Source: DASQDN01 sp035630195 (lineage in GTDB: Bacteria > Acidobacteriota > Terriglobia > Bryobacterales > Bryobacteraceae). From it: a stretch of 22,604 bases of DNA. Below the pieces are notes generated by a model. The model saw nothing but the letters and a program-made list of their open reading frames with translations, searched no databases and was not told where the DNA came from. The stretch lies in assembly GCA_035630195.1 (NCBI GenBank), contig DASQLD010000616.1, positions 1 to 22,604 of the forward strand, in the 5' to 3' direction. The position numbers were made by a program, and so were the translations under genes. This document shows, piece by piece, positions 1 to 8,815 of this stretch (the first letter of the stretch is position 1; each line of letters begins with the position of its first letter).

Positions 1-939
1 AGTACCGGGTGAGCCGATGGTGTTGAGTCCCGGTCCGTCATTGCCAGCAGCGATCACAACGATGACGCCCGCGCGGCTGGCATTCTCAACTGCCGTGACC
101 AGCGGATCAGAATCCAATCGCTCTGCCGGAAACGCGCCGAGGCTCAGGTTGATAACATCCATGCCATCGGCGACACCGTCATCGATGGCTTTCAGAATCG
201 CAGAATTGGGCGCTCCGTCCTGACCGTCGGGAAAGACTTTGTAGCTCCCCAGGTATGCCCTGGGAGCGATTCCCATGATCGTCGCCCTGGGGCCGGCGTT
301 GCGAACTCCGGCGGCAATCATGGCAACTGCGGTCCCATGACCTCTGCGATCGCTAGCGGTGGCGGAGATGCGCGTGTCGTAGTTGCGGGCGACGATTACT
401 TTCTTGTTCGTGAACGAATTGTCAGTGTCTTTGTTGACGCGCGGAAAACCAGCCGGCGTGGTAAAGCCGGAATCGTTGAAAGCTGGGTGAGAGATATCGA
501 TACCGGAATCGATGATCCCTATCTTCATGCCTGCTCCGGCATTCTCAGAGCCTCCGATGCGTTCGGCTGCAGCGGGAAGGTTCTGCAAGATGACGGCCCG
601 GTCGAGGACCATTTTGTAGAGCCGAACCGGATACACGCGTGCCACTCCGGGCGTGCTGCTCAGGAGGGCAGGATCGTCCGACTTCACGATCAGCGCGTTC
701 ATGACGGTGTCTATACTTGCTGTTACTTCGACGTTTGCTGCTGCAAGCGCAGAGCGTACACTCGCCTGCGCAGCTTGAACAGCCGCTCTACCGGAGGCTA
801 ATCGAGGTCCTTTCGCCGGTGTTGTAGCGACGGCCGGACTCCCCGCGAGTTCCACGATGTACTCACCGGCCACGTCCTGAGCCATTGCCAAACTTGAGAT
901 AAGAAGCGCGAGCAGCGCGGTGTGGAAGAGCTGTTTCAT
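1..939 (-). CDS. Secreted S8 subtilisin-like serine peptidase, C-terminally cut by window edge
   Basis: This frame is open from an ATG at 937-939 to the left edge, giving the first 313 residues. It begins with a Sec signal peptide (MKQLFHTALLALLISSLAMA, probable cleavage before Q21), followed by an I9-like propeptide region to about residue 110. Two of the three catalytic residues are visible: Asp144 in GIIDSGID and His201 in GHGTAVAM. The oxyanion Asn300 lies in AAGND. The catalytic Ser and everything after it are outside the window. A strong Shine-Dalgarno AGGAAG (947-952 on the complement) sits 7 nt before the ATG and fixes the start. The gene begins 20 nt after the stop of the larger subtilase at 960-4193 and aligns with it through the whole catalytic region, so the two look like a tandem duplication in one operon. 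It probably degrades protein outside the cytoplasm. Family assignment is secure; substrate is unknown. Confidence 0.92.
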   Translation of the reverse strand, partial: MKQLFHTALLALLISSLAMAQDVAGEYIVELAGSPAVATTPAKGPRLASGRAAVQAAQASVRSALAAANVEVTASIDTVMNALIVKSDDPALLSSTPGVARVYPVRLYKMVLDRAVILQNLPAAAERIGGSENAGAGMKIGIIDSGIDISHPAFNDSGFTTPAGFPRVNKDTDNSFTNKKVIVARNYDTRISATASDRRGHGTAVAMIAAGVRNAGPRATIMGIAPRAYLGSYKVFPDGQDGAPNSAILKAIDDGVADGMDVINLSLGAFPAERLDSDPLVTAVENASRAGVIVVIAAGNDGPGLNTIGSPGT

Positions 940-959
940 CGAACGACTTCCTACTGAAT

Positions 960-3900
960 TCATTGAATCGGCAGATTTACTGTTTTCGATACGATCCCGT
1001 TCGCAGTAACCACTAAGGGCTGCAACCCAGACGCTGCTCCGGCGGGCACTCTGGCGTTAATTTGATAGAGACCGATTGCTCCCGGCGTCATCCCGCTGAA
1101 TACTACTTCTGCCCGTTGCCCACCGATCGTCACTTCCGGTATGACCCGCGTGCGCGCCAAGGGTTCCAGAGGGCTGGGCATACCGCTGAGAGGCTGATTG
1201 TCGACAGGTCCCAAGCCATTCACGTATATCTGAACGACATCGTTGCGGCGGGCCGGATTCGCTGGTGTAACAAGACCATAAGCGGAATCGAGAACTGCGC
1301 CAAGCTGCCGCCCGCTGCCAGGGTCACTAAATTCGAAGACGGCCGGCGAATGCTCGTTTAGAGAGACGGTCACGACGTCACTGGAACTATCTCCTATGCT
1401 CACCTTGATAATTGCGCTATTCGCCCCGCGAAGTTCCCAAGGCACCTGTACATTGACTTGTCCGTCGCTGACGAAATGCACCCGGCCCGGTGCGCTGATG
1501 CGCTGCGAAGGCACATCGAAACTGACGCTTACATTGGCCAGAGCGAGCGGAAGATAGGGAGTGTTGATCTCGCGAGTGACTTCGCTTAATCCACGGCCAT
1601 AGATTGAGATGTACGAACCTGGAGCGACTCCCTGGCCAATCTGGCCGCTGGCGAGATTCACGACGCCTCCGGAGGAGATGGCGGGTTTGAGGCGCGCGCG
1701 CCCGTCGAAGTATACGCCGAAGTTCGGCTGGTCGCCGACCGCAATGTAAACCTCCTGATCGCCCAACTGGCTTCCGAGCCGCACATCGGCATAACCTATT
1801 CCGAGATCGTCGGTTTCGCCGCTTTCCTGTTCCACGGAGCCGCCACCAAGCATTATGCGCGCCCGCGTCCGCACGCCGCGAACCGGCACGCCGAACTGGT
1901 CAACCACTTTATAGGTTAGATAAACCACCTGGTTGACAGTGCCCTCAAATCCGATGCCCTCAAGAGGCAGGACGCTGTATGGGGCGCCATCGCCAACCAT
2001 GTACAGATAAGGCACATGAAGAGGCACAGAGCCGCCCGAAATGTTGATGACGCCTTCGTAAACACCGGGCCTCGGCGTAGCGCCATCGAGGCGAGCGGTA
2101 ACGGTGGCCGAGCCTCCGGCTGGGATGGCGACGCTTGTACGGTCGAGTGTAAGAATGCTCGACAAACCGAAACTTGCTCTCGGCTGCAGGGTCAGAGAGA
2201 CGGCAGCGCTGGAAAAATTGCGCAGCGTGAGAGAACGCGAGGGTGGCGCAGACGCGCCTATGACTCCGAATGAAAGTGTCGACGGTTCGATCGTGACGTT
2301 TGTACGAACGGCATCGGCGGTATTCAACTTCCCGCCGCCGATATCCAGAACGCTGGCTTGGATGAATTGGCCGTTCTCGTCGGAATCGTCGATTCGTGTA
2401 TCGGCCGTGTTCACGACCGCCGATTTGATCTGGGCCGCGTTCCATTGCGGATTTCGTTGCTTGACTAACGCCGCCGCCCCGGCGACAAAGGGAGCGGCAA
2501 AGCTGGTGCCGCGTGCGAATGTGTATCGCGTGGGGTCGAACATATCCCCGTTAGGGTCGAAGTTCTGTGTTGCGACGTAGAGATCCGTTCCGACGGCGAC
2601 TAATTCCGGCTTTATCGCGTTCTCACGGATCGACGGCCCGCGCGCTGAGATGAAATCGATCGTGTCGTATTCATCCGTCGGCACTTCATAGAGCGCAGGA
2701 TCGAGTGTAACTGGTCCATCCGGACTGCGGCCAGCATAGGTCTTCAGAGTCTCGCCGTTTCGATTGCCTACAATGACGGCCGGAATACTCGTTTCTTCGA
2801 GCCCTGACATCTGGAAAACTCCCTGCACATTCGGTCCTTGGTAAATGATGACTCCGACCGCGCCTGCGCGCTGCGCGTTCTGGATCTTGGAAATATTACT
2901 GCAATCGCCACGCTCAATGAGCGCGATGGCCCCCGAAAGCGAACCATTGGTCAGGGGCGAACAGGCCTTGCCGTTATCCTGCAGACGCGCTACGTCACGC
3001 AGGGGCGCAGTCAGGGGAGAAGTCGGCCGAGGTCCGTCTCCGAAGAGAGCACCGATGCGATCAGTTCCCGGAATCTGCACGGACTGATAGAGGATGTGTG
3101 AATTGGTGGTGGACCCGACGGTAATCGCCGAAGGGGCGGTACCTGGAGTAGCGATGGAAGAATAACCTGGATAGCGTGTCGCTGAATCGCCGTCGTTACC
3201 TGCCGAGACTACGACAATCATGCCCGCCTGCGCAGCATTCTCGATGGCATTCGCGCGCCAGTCGCAGGGTCTTGTGCCCTCGAACTGACACGTCGCTCCG
3301 CGATCGAGCGGTCCCCACACGGCAGGCGCGCCAAGCGACATGACGGCAATGTGCATCCCGTCCGATGCAGCCTCTTCGAGAGCTTGGATAATCACGTTGT
3401 CGTATGTGTACTGTCCATTGACACCAGGGGAGCCGAAAACCTTGTAGTTGCCGAGCCAAGCTCGGGGCGCAACGCCGGTGATGGCCCCTGCGGGCCCGTC
3501 ATTGCGCGCGCCGGCAGCCACCATGGCGACAGCGGTGCCGTGGCCGACGCGATCTCGGGGCGAAGTATCGTCGGGCCGGGAGGTAGCAGGGTCGGTCCCG
3601 ACCAGCAGATCGACATAGCTACGCGCAGCGATGACCTTACGATTGACGAAAGCGCAGTCGCCGCGGGACTCGTTACATTTCGGATAACCAGCCGGGTATT
3701 GGAGGCCGTTTTCCTGGAAAGCGGGGTGCGTGTTGTCGATGCCGGAATCAATGATGGCGATGCGGATGCCGACTCCGGCATTCTGTTCGCCATTGACCGA
3801 ACTCCAAGCTGTGCGAACCGTCATCAAGTCCAACGCCCGATTCAAATGAAGTTTCAAAGGCCGTAGCTTCTCGACGAGAGCAACTCCTGGAGCGCTACGA

Positions 3901-4193
3901 AGTTGCTGCGCCTGGGCAGCGGTCGCCTCGATGAATACTCCGTTGACGAAGACCTGGTTCGCGCTGGTCACGCGCGCTCCAGCTTTGGCCACGGCGGACC
4001 GAACGCCGCCCTGCTCGGCAAGTATTTTGGCGCGCTTATCCAGGGACGCGGAACGGGACGCGGTCTTAAGGTCCAGTTGCTCGGCCAGAGGCGGCGTTTC
4101 AAGGACGAGGATATAGCGGTCCGCGGCGGCCGCTAACGTGGCGGTCAGCAACAGGGTCAGGGCGTTTCGCACGGAGGCAGGGACGTGATTCAT
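960..4193 (-). CDS. Large secreted S8 subtilase with PA insert and Solibacter-type C-terminal domain
   Basis: A 1077-residue exported serine peptidase. Residues 1-24 form a signal peptide ending in a poly-Ala stretch. Residues ~26-118 resemble an I9 propeptide. The S8 catalytic domain (~140-600) has Asp149 (IIDSGID), His218 (GHGTAVA), oxyanion Asn333 (SAGND) and Ser564 (GTSFAAP), so the triad is complete. A PA domain is inserted at ~395-485, probably gating substrates. Then come an Ig/Fn3-like domain (~632-730), a Big-1-like Ig domain (~745-825) and a C-terminal TIGR03437-type domain (~845-1075) with the typical GVAPGSYISIYG and NGLGP motifs. Cysteines at 173/180, 302/310 and 411/431 may form disulfides. 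No clear Shine-Dalgarno precedes the ATG at 4193; the signal peptide supports that start. It is followed 20 nt later by its paralogue. Likely extracellular or cell-surface proteolysis. Confidence 0.95.
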   Translation of the reverse strand: MNHVPASVRNALTLLLTATLAAAADRYILVLETPPLAEQLDLKTASRSASLDKRAKILAEQGGVRSAVAKAGARVTSANQVFVNGVFIEATAAQAQQLRSAPGVALVEKLRPLKLHLNRALDLMTVRTAWSSVNGEQNAGVGIRIAIIDSGIDNTHPAFQENGLQYPAGYPKCNESRGDCAFVNRKVIAARSYVDLLVGTDPATSRPDDTSPRDRVGHGTAVAMVAAGARNDGPAGAITGVAPRAWLGNYKVFGSPGVNGQYTYDNVIIQALEEAASDGMHIAVMSLGAPAVWGPLDRGATCQFEGTRPCDWRANAIENAAQAGMIVVVSAGNDGDSATRYPGYSSIATPGTAPSAITVGSTTNSHILYQSVQIPGTDRIGALFGDGPRPTSPLTAPLRDVARLQDNGKACSPLTNGSLSGAIALIERGDCSNISKIQNAQRAGAVGVIIYQGPNVQGVFQMSGLEETSIPAVIVGNRNGETLKTYAGRSPDGPVTLDPALYEVPTDEYDTIDFISARGPSIRENAIKPELVAVGTDLYVATQNFDPNGDMFDPTRYTFARGTSFAAPFVAGAAALVKQRNPQWNAAQIKSAVVNTADTRIDDSDENGQFIQASVLDIGGGKLNTADAVRTNVTIEPSTLSFGVIGASAPPSRSLTLRNFSSAAVSLTLQPRASFGLSSILTLDRTSVAIPAGGSATVTARLDGATPRPGVYEGVINISGGSVPLHVPYLYMVGDGAPYSVLPLEGIGFEGTVNQVVYLTYKVVDQFGVPVRGVRTRARIMLGGGSVEQESGETDDLGIGYADVRLGSQLGDQEVYIAVGDQPNFGVYFDGRARLKPAISSGGVVNLASGQIGQGVAPGSYISIYGRGLSEVTREINTPYLPLALANVSVSFDVPSQRISAPGRVHFVSDGQVNVQVPWELRGANSAIIKVSIGDSSSDVVTVSLNEHSPAVFEFSDPGSGRQLGAVLDSAYGLVTPANPARRNDVVQIYVNGLGPVDNQPLSGMPSPLEPLARTRVIPEVTIGGQRAEVVFSGMTPGAIGLYQINARVPAGAASGLQPLVVTANGIVSKTVNLPIQ

Positions 4194-4242
4194 GGGGTTA
4201 AGGTTTCAAGAACGGACGGTAGCGAAGCGGTACGGGTTGGAC

Positions 4243-4271
4243 TCGACAAAAATAAGTCGCTTTGTTAGAAT
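4243..4271 (+). promoter_or_regulatory. Sigma70-type promoter for the small Tudor-domain gene
   Basis: TCGACA (4243-4248, 5/6 match to TTGACA) and TAGAAT (4266-4271, 5/6 match to TATAAT) are separated by exactly 17 bp. Transcription would start near 4278, giving a leader of about 17 nt that just includes the GAAGGG ribosome binding site. It lies in the 101-bp gap divergent from the subtilase operon. Confidence 0.6.
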
Positions 4272-4294
4272 GGATTAGAAGGGACTTCTCCAGG

Positions 4295-4552
4295 ATGGCG
4301 ACTAAACCGGCATTCGCACAAGGGGCGCAGGTCGAACACCAAAAGTTCGGACTTGGCTCAGTTGTGTCTTGTAACGAAGAGTATATCGTAATCAAGTTCG
4401 ACGAGCATGGGGAGAAGAAGTTCATCGCCTCCATGGCATTGCCTTCAATAAAGAAAAGCGACCGCCAGCCTCCCGTCGAGAAGCGCGCCACACGCGCCAG
4501 AAAGAAGGCGGCTCCAGCGCCAGCCGCAACGACGAACGCGGTCGAATCCTAG
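4295..4552 (+). CDS. Stand-alone UvrD/PcrA C-terminal Tudor-like domain protein
   Basis: An 85-residue protein starting at the ATG at 4295. GAAGGG (4278-4283) lies about 11 nt upstream. A longer in-frame TTG start at 4262 would overlap the -10 element, so it is not used. Residues ~8-50 carry the pattern GAQVEHQKFGLGSVVS...IVIKFDEHGEKKF, resembling the Tudor-like domain at the C-terminus of UvrD/PcrA helicases (G-x-x-V-x-H-x-K-F-G-x-G-x-V, then F-D-x-x-G-x-K-K). In PcrA that domain contacts RNA polymerase and other partners. Here no helicase is attached. The remainder is a Lys/Arg/Ala-rich tail (KRATRARKKAAPAPAA), probably disordered and possibly nucleic-acid binding. The cytoplasmic location follows from the absence of a signal. 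A lipoprotein gene follows after 25 nt. Function unknown; a role around RNA polymerase or nucleic acid is inference only. Confidence 0.8.
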   Translation: MATKPAFAQGAQVEHQKFGLGSVVSCNEEYIVIKFDEHGEKKFIASMALPSIKKSDRQPPVEKRATRARKKAAPAPAATTNAVES

Positions 4553-4577
4553 CCGAATCGGCGTTCGTCTTCAAGAT

Positions 4578-5189
4578 ATGTTTACACGTCGAGCACTCCT
4601 CGCGTGCGCTCCGTCATTACTCGTTCTATCGAGTTGCTCAGAGCCTCCGAAAACAGCAAAGGAGCCTGAAAAACCCGCTGAACCGGTCGGCGCGCAGACT
4701 GCATTTCATCAGGTCTTTTTACAAGCTCGAACCTGGGCTCCCGATTTATTGGTCTGGCGCGTCCGCGACATTCCGATGACTAGTGTGAAGCCGGATGGCG
4801 GAAAGCGCGCAGCGTGGGAAGTCACCGTCGTTTCACCTTCCAAGGCAAAGGCTCGAACATATACATACTCCGTGGTGGAAGAGGGCAACATTCATCAGGG
4901 AGTCTTTGCCGGACTCGAGGATGAATATCGGGGCCCGCAGGGCCAGAACGTTGCCTGGCCCGTTCAGGCTTTCAAGGTCGATTCTACGAAGGCTTACGAA
5001 GTCGCCCTGGAACACAGCGCCGATTTCGTGAAGGCGAATCCCGATATACCGACCATGCTGCTGATGGAGCAGACGAGCCGGCACCCTTATCTCACATGGC
5101 GCGTCATCTGGGGTACATCGGTTGCGGCGAGTGGGTACTCGGTGTTTGTCGGGGCCACTACCGGCCAGTTTATTGAAAAGGTCCGCTGA
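4578..5189 (+). CDS. Putative lipoprotein of unknown function
   Basis: A 203-residue protein with a lipoprotein signal: two arginines near the N-terminus (MFTRRALL), a hydrophobic stretch and the lipobox LSSC with the acylated Cys at residue 20. A Pro/Glu/Lys-rich linker (~21-38) follows, then a compact domain. The C-terminal part (VIWGTSVAASGYSVFVGATTGQFIEKVR region) is reminiscent of PepSY-like repeats, which end in a strand followed by an '(A/D)xxTGxx' turn, but I cannot confirm this. No Shine-Dalgarno is evident before the ATG at 4578. It lies 25 nt after the Tudor-like gene and probably shares its transcript. Its stop is only 3 bp from the stop of the convergent M16 peptidase gene. Likely membrane-anchored; function unknown. 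Confidence 0.85.
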   Translation: MFTRRALLACAPSLLVLSSCSEPPKTAKEPEKPAEPVGAQTAFHQVFLQARTWAPDLLVWRVRDIPMTSVKPDGGKRAAWEVTVVSPSKAKARTYTYSVVEEGNIHQGVFAGLEDEYRGPQGQNVAWPVQAFKVDSTKAYEVALEHSADFVKANPDIPTMLLMEQTSRHPYLTWRVIWGTSVAASGYSVFVGATTGQFIEKVR

Positions 5190-5192
5190 CCC

Positions 5193-7928
5193 CTATTGAG
5201 TCGCGGGAGCCGAAGCTTTCTTGAAGTCACCGGCTTTAACGTAGCTTAGCTTCGCAGGATCGATATGGCGTTTCAAAGCCTCTACGATCTCTGCGTTCGT
5301 CAGGGCCTCTACCTTCTTTTCTAGTTCGGCCTGGAATGCCATCGTGCGGCCTTCAAACTCGTTGTCAGATAGCATTGAGGCGAGTGCGCGGTCTTCAGAG
5401 CGAGTGAGAGTCCGCTCCTGCAGCCAGCCCTTTTTCGCTTCGGCGATCTCCTGATCCGTAAATCCGTCCTTCAACGCCTTCGCTAGCTCTTCCTTGAAAA
5501 CCGATTCCACCTTCGCGATGTTTTGCGGAGCTGCGATTGCCATTGCGAGGAAAGTACCGCTCTCATTGACAGGATGTCCCGACGCGTGCGACATGACCCC
5601 ATAGCTGAGCCCTTCTTTTGTGCGAATGCGGGCAAACAGGCGCGAACTCGATCCGCCGCCGAACATGTAGTTCGCGAATGTAATTGCGGCATAGTCCGGA
5701 TGAGTCTCGCTGAGCTTGATCGGCATACCGCTCGCGAAGAGGGCATTCGGCTTGTCTGCCGTCTCAATCGTCTTGTCGATTGCCTCGACCGGTTTGTACT
5801 CGGAGGGGACACGGGCATACTTTGCCGGGCTCTTCCAGTCACCGAAGAGACTGGCTGCCAGCTTTTTCATTTCTTCGGGATCGAAATCGCCAACCACCGC
5901 AAGCTCAGCGTTCGATGCTCCGTAAACATCCGCATAAAATTTCTTAACATCCGCAAGGCTTGTCGCCTTGATCTCCTCAATCTCTTCACTGGGCATTTTT
6001 GGCCGGCGGGGGTCGTCCAGTGGATAGGGGGTGAGATGCTGACGGATGGTGGCGATTGCAAGCCCCTGCGGGTCGCGCAACGCGCGCTCTGCTCCGACCA
6101 AGCTACTCTGTTTGATCTGCTCGAACTCGTTGTCCGGATAGGAAGGCTCACGAAGAATCTCAGCGAGCAGCGTGATCGCGGGAGTGAGATTCTCGCGCGT
6201 AGTTTCGAAAGTAAAGCGTGTTGTATTCAGACCCGTGGGCGAAGGAGAAATGCGTGTTTTCAGACGATCGAGCTCATCTTGAATCTGCTGGCGCGTGTGC
6301 TTCTTCGTCCCTCGCATCAGCATCATTCCCGCGAGGCTGGGGGCGCGATTGCGATTCTTTGAGTTCTCAAGGTCGCTATAGCGCAATGTGATAGTACCGT
6401 GTACAGTTGCGCCGCGAGTCTTCTTGGGCAGCAAAGAGAGCTTGAGACCATTGGGAAGACTGTCGCGCGTCAAACGCTTCTCAATGTTGGCGGGGCTGGG
6501 ATCGAACGCCTCCCCTTGGACAACAGCAGCGGAACCTTTGAAGTCTTTCAGAGCAAGCTGCGGATCGGTCATCGGAGGAATCTCGGCGCGATCCGTCTTG
6601 TCAACGGGCCGGTACATCCCGACCGTTCGGTTGTCTTCCTTCAGATACAGTTTGGCGACCCGCAGAACGTCTTCGGGAGTGACTTTCCTGATGTTGTCGC
6701 GATCCAGGAAGAACAGGCGCCAATCGCCGCGAGAAATCGGTTCGCTTAGCAGCAAACCTACGCGTTCGCTGTTGTTCAGCGCCATGTCATATTGCTTGAG
6801 CTCCGACTGTTTTGCCCGATCTACCTCTTCCTTAGTTGGGGGCTCTTTTATGACGTCTTGAACCACTCGGAGAAGAATGTCTTTCGCTTCATCGACATTT
6901 CCCTCTTTTCGGACGGTCGCCCCGTAGAGCATGATTCCCGGTTCGCGGAGTTGCCAGATGCCACCCTCTGTACTGGCAGCTTTCTTCGTTTCCACGAGCG
7001 CTTTGTGCAGGCGGCCTGCCGGTGTCTCTGCGAGAACAGAGCTGAGGATGTTCAACGCAGGCATATCGGGATGCGCGCCATCCGGCGTCTTATAAAGCGC
7101 CAGCACCGATTGCACGTCGCCCACGCGTTTGATGGTGACGGTGCGCTCTCCATCCTGAACGGGATCGACTGTATAGGTTTTATCGAGCTTGCGAGTTGGT
7201 CGGGCGATTTTCCCAAACTTTTCCGCGATCATGGCAATCGCCTTGGCTTCGTCGATGTTGCCGGATACGGTCAGCACGGCATTGTCCGGTTGGTAGTACT
7301 TCTTGTAGAACGCCTGTAATCGTTCGATCGGTACGTTTTCCAGATCGGACTTAGCGCCGATGGTCGACTTGCCGTAATTGTGCCAGAGGAATGCCGTGGC
7401 CAGTGTTCGCTGAAACAACACGCGAGAAGGGTTGTTCTCACCCATCTCGAACTCATTGCGCACGACTGTCATTTCCTTGTCGAGGGCTTCCTTGGCAACG
7501 AACGAATTGACCATGCGATCGGCTTCGAGTTCGAGCGCCCATTTCAGATTCTCGTCCCCGGCTGGAAGGGTTTCGTAGTAATTCGTACGGTCCACGCTGG
7601 TGGTCCCATTCCACTCAGCGCCATGCTGGCGAAATTCCTCGATCGGCTTCGGGTGCTTCGTGGATCCCAAGAACAACATGTGTTCGAGAAGGTGCGCCAT
7701 CCCAGTCTCGCCATACCCCTCGTGTCGCGAGCCGACAAGGTAAGTGACGTTAACGGTCGCTTTGGGCTTGCTTGGATCCGGAAACAGAAGAACCTGTAGT
7801 CCGTTCTCTAACCGATACTCGGTGATCCCTTCGACGGCTGTGATCTTCTTCACTCCTGTGGGAAGGGTTTGGGCGAAGGCAATCGAGAGGAGCGCAGGAA
7901 CCCATAGCGCGAGGGCGGACTTTCTCAT
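5193..7928 (-). CDS. Secreted two-domain M16 family zinc metallopeptidase
   Basis: A 911-residue protein with signal peptide MRKSALALWVPALLSIAFAQ. The N-terminal M16 half has the inverted zinc motif HLLEH (His79, Glu82 as base, His83) and the third ligand Glu159 in VVRNEFEMGENNPS, 76 residues later, as expected for the family. The second half (~490-900) lacks a zinc motif but keeps the GGGSSSRLF..IRTKEGLSYGV segment, whose Arg and Tyr contact substrate in two-domain M16 enzymes. This is a complete single-chain pitrilysin/PqqL-like peptidase rather than a split M16B pair. An excellent Shine-Dalgarno AAGGAG sits 7 nt before the ATG. It is divergent from the M23 peptidase across 59 bp and convergent with the lipoprotein gene. 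It probably degrades peptides in the periplasm. Confidence 0.95.
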   Translation of the reverse strand: MRKSALALWVPALLSIAFAQTLPTGVKKITAVEGITEYRLENGLQVLLFPDPSKPKATVNVTYLVGSRHEGYGETGMAHLLEHMLFLGSTKHPKPIEEFRQHGAEWNGTTSVDRTNYYETLPAGDENLKWALELEADRMVNSFVAKEALDKEMTVVRNEFEMGENNPSRVLFQRTLATAFLWHNYGKSTIGAKSDLENVPIERLQAFYKKYYQPDNAVLTVSGNIDEAKAIAMIAEKFGKIARPTRKLDKTYTVDPVQDGERTVTIKRVGDVQSVLALYKTPDGAHPDMPALNILSSVLAETPAGRLHKALVETKKAASTEGGIWQLREPGIMLYGATVRKEGNVDEAKDILLRVVQDVIKEPPTKEEVDRAKQSELKQYDMALNNSERVGLLLSEPISRGDWRLFFLDRDNIRKVTPEDVLRVAKLYLKEDNRTVGMYRPVDKTDRAEIPPMTDPQLALKDFKGSAAVVQGEAFDPSPANIEKRLTRDSLPNGLKLSLLPKKTRGATVHGTITLRYSDLENSKNRNRAPSLAGMMLMRGTKKHTRQQIQDELDRLKTRISPSPTGLNTTRFTFETTRENLTPAITLLAEILREPSYPDNEFEQIKQSSLVGAERALRDPQGLAIATIRQHLTPYPLDDPRRPKMPSEEIEEIKATSLADVKKFYADVYGASNAELAVVGDFDPEEMKKLAASLFGDWKSPAKYARVPSEYKPVEAIDKTIETADKPNALFASGMPIKLSETHPDYAAITFANYMFGGGSSSRLFARIRTKEGLSYGVMSHASGHPVNESGTFLAMAIAAPQNIAKVESVFKEELAKALKDGFTDQEIAEAKKGWLQERTLTRSEDRALASMLSDNEFEGRTMAFQAELEKKVEALTNAEIVEALKRHIDPAKLSYVKAGDFKKASAPATQ

Positions 7929-7987
7929 GAGAGGACTCCTTACAACAATGTGTTTAATTTAGCAAATACGAACGGTACTCTGGAGTT

Positions 7988-8815
7988 GTGCTGTGGCTTG
8001 CTCTTGCGACGCTCCTTGAAGTAACGCCGGCGAATATTCCTCAGGGACAGGTTGCGCAGGTGAAGGCTCCTTCGGCTGCCGAATCGATCCGGTTTAACGG
8101 CAGGGTATTGCCCTTATTCTCCAATTCAGACGGATCGAAATATGGCTTGGTTCCCGTACCAGCCCTTGAACCGCCTGGGAAAAAGACGATCGAAGTATTA
8201 AATGGCGCCAGAGAAGTGGTGGAAAGAGGGATTTTGGATGTTCGCGACGCTCGGTTTCGCACGCAGAACGTAACTCTGGGGAAAGCGCAAACCGGATTGA
8301 AGCCCGCGCCGGGTGAGATGGAAACTGTGGCGGCGTTGCGTAAAACAATAAGTCCGGTGAGGTATTGGTCGGAACCTTTTGTAGTGCCTACTCCTGGTTG
8401 TCTGACATCACCTTATGGCGTTCTGCGTATGCATAACGGAAAGCCGACCGGCAGTTATCATTCCGGTGTGGACCAGCGAGGCGCGGAGGGTGTGCCCATA
8501 CGAGCTATTTCGGAGGGTGTTGTTCGGATCGTCAAGAAGTTCAATGTGCACGGGGATACAGTGGGAATCGATCACGGCCAGGGAGTGACGTCGATCTACC
8601 TGCACATGTCGAAGTTCGAAGCTTCCGAAGGATTGCAGGTCAAGAAAGGCGACATTATCGGCTATGTCGGAACGACCGGCCGGTCGACGGCTCCGCATCT
8701 TCACTGGGGCCTGAATGTCCATGGGATTCCGGTGAATCCTTTGCAATGGATGAATTTGACGGAGTGTGCGCCAAAGCCCGCGGCTCCTAAGCGGAAGGTC
8801 AAGAAGAAGAGTTAG
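7988..8815 (+). CDS. M23 (LytM/lysostaphin-type) peptidase
   Basis: A 275-residue protein that begins at a GTG (7988). GGAG at 7982-7985 is too close to be an ideal ribosome binding site, so the exact start is uncertain. The N-terminus MLWLALATLLEVTPA is a short possible signal sequence. The C-terminal half (~138-255) is an M23 domain with all expected residues: zinc ligands His158 and Asp162 (YHSGVD), catalytic His206 (YLHM) and zinc ligand His239 (HLHW), plus the VKKGDIIGYVGTTGRST segment. It should cleave peptide cross-links in peptidoglycan or act on related substrates. The N-terminal ~100 residues are a beta-rich Ig-like region. The C-terminus is Lys-rich (KRKVKKKS). Its 3' end overlaps the convergent MFS gene by 17 bp. 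Enzyme class is well supported; physiological substrate is inferred. Confidence 0.92.
   Translation: MLWLALATLLEVTPANIPQGQVAQVKAPSAAESIRFNGRVLPLFSNSDGSKYGLVPVPALEPPGKKTIEVLNGAREVVERGILDVRDARFRTQNVTLGKAQTGLKPAPGEMETVAALRKTISPVRYWSEPFVVPTPGCLTSPYGVLRMHNGKPTGSYHSGVDQRGAEGVPIRAISEGVVRIVKKFNVHGDTVGIDHGQGVTSIYLHMSKFEASEGLQVKKGDIIGYVGTTGRSTAPHLHWGLNVHGIPVNPLQWMNLTECAPKPAAPKRKVKKKS

Noticed and set aside
3351..3866. 171-codon open frame antisense to the subtilase
   Set aside because: Overlaps the catalytic domain of a well-supported gene and shows no motif or ribosome binding site.
5523..6362. 279-codon open frame antisense to the M16 peptidase
   Set aside because: Shadow of the opposite coding strand; no recognisable motif, and the M16 gene has strong motif evidence.
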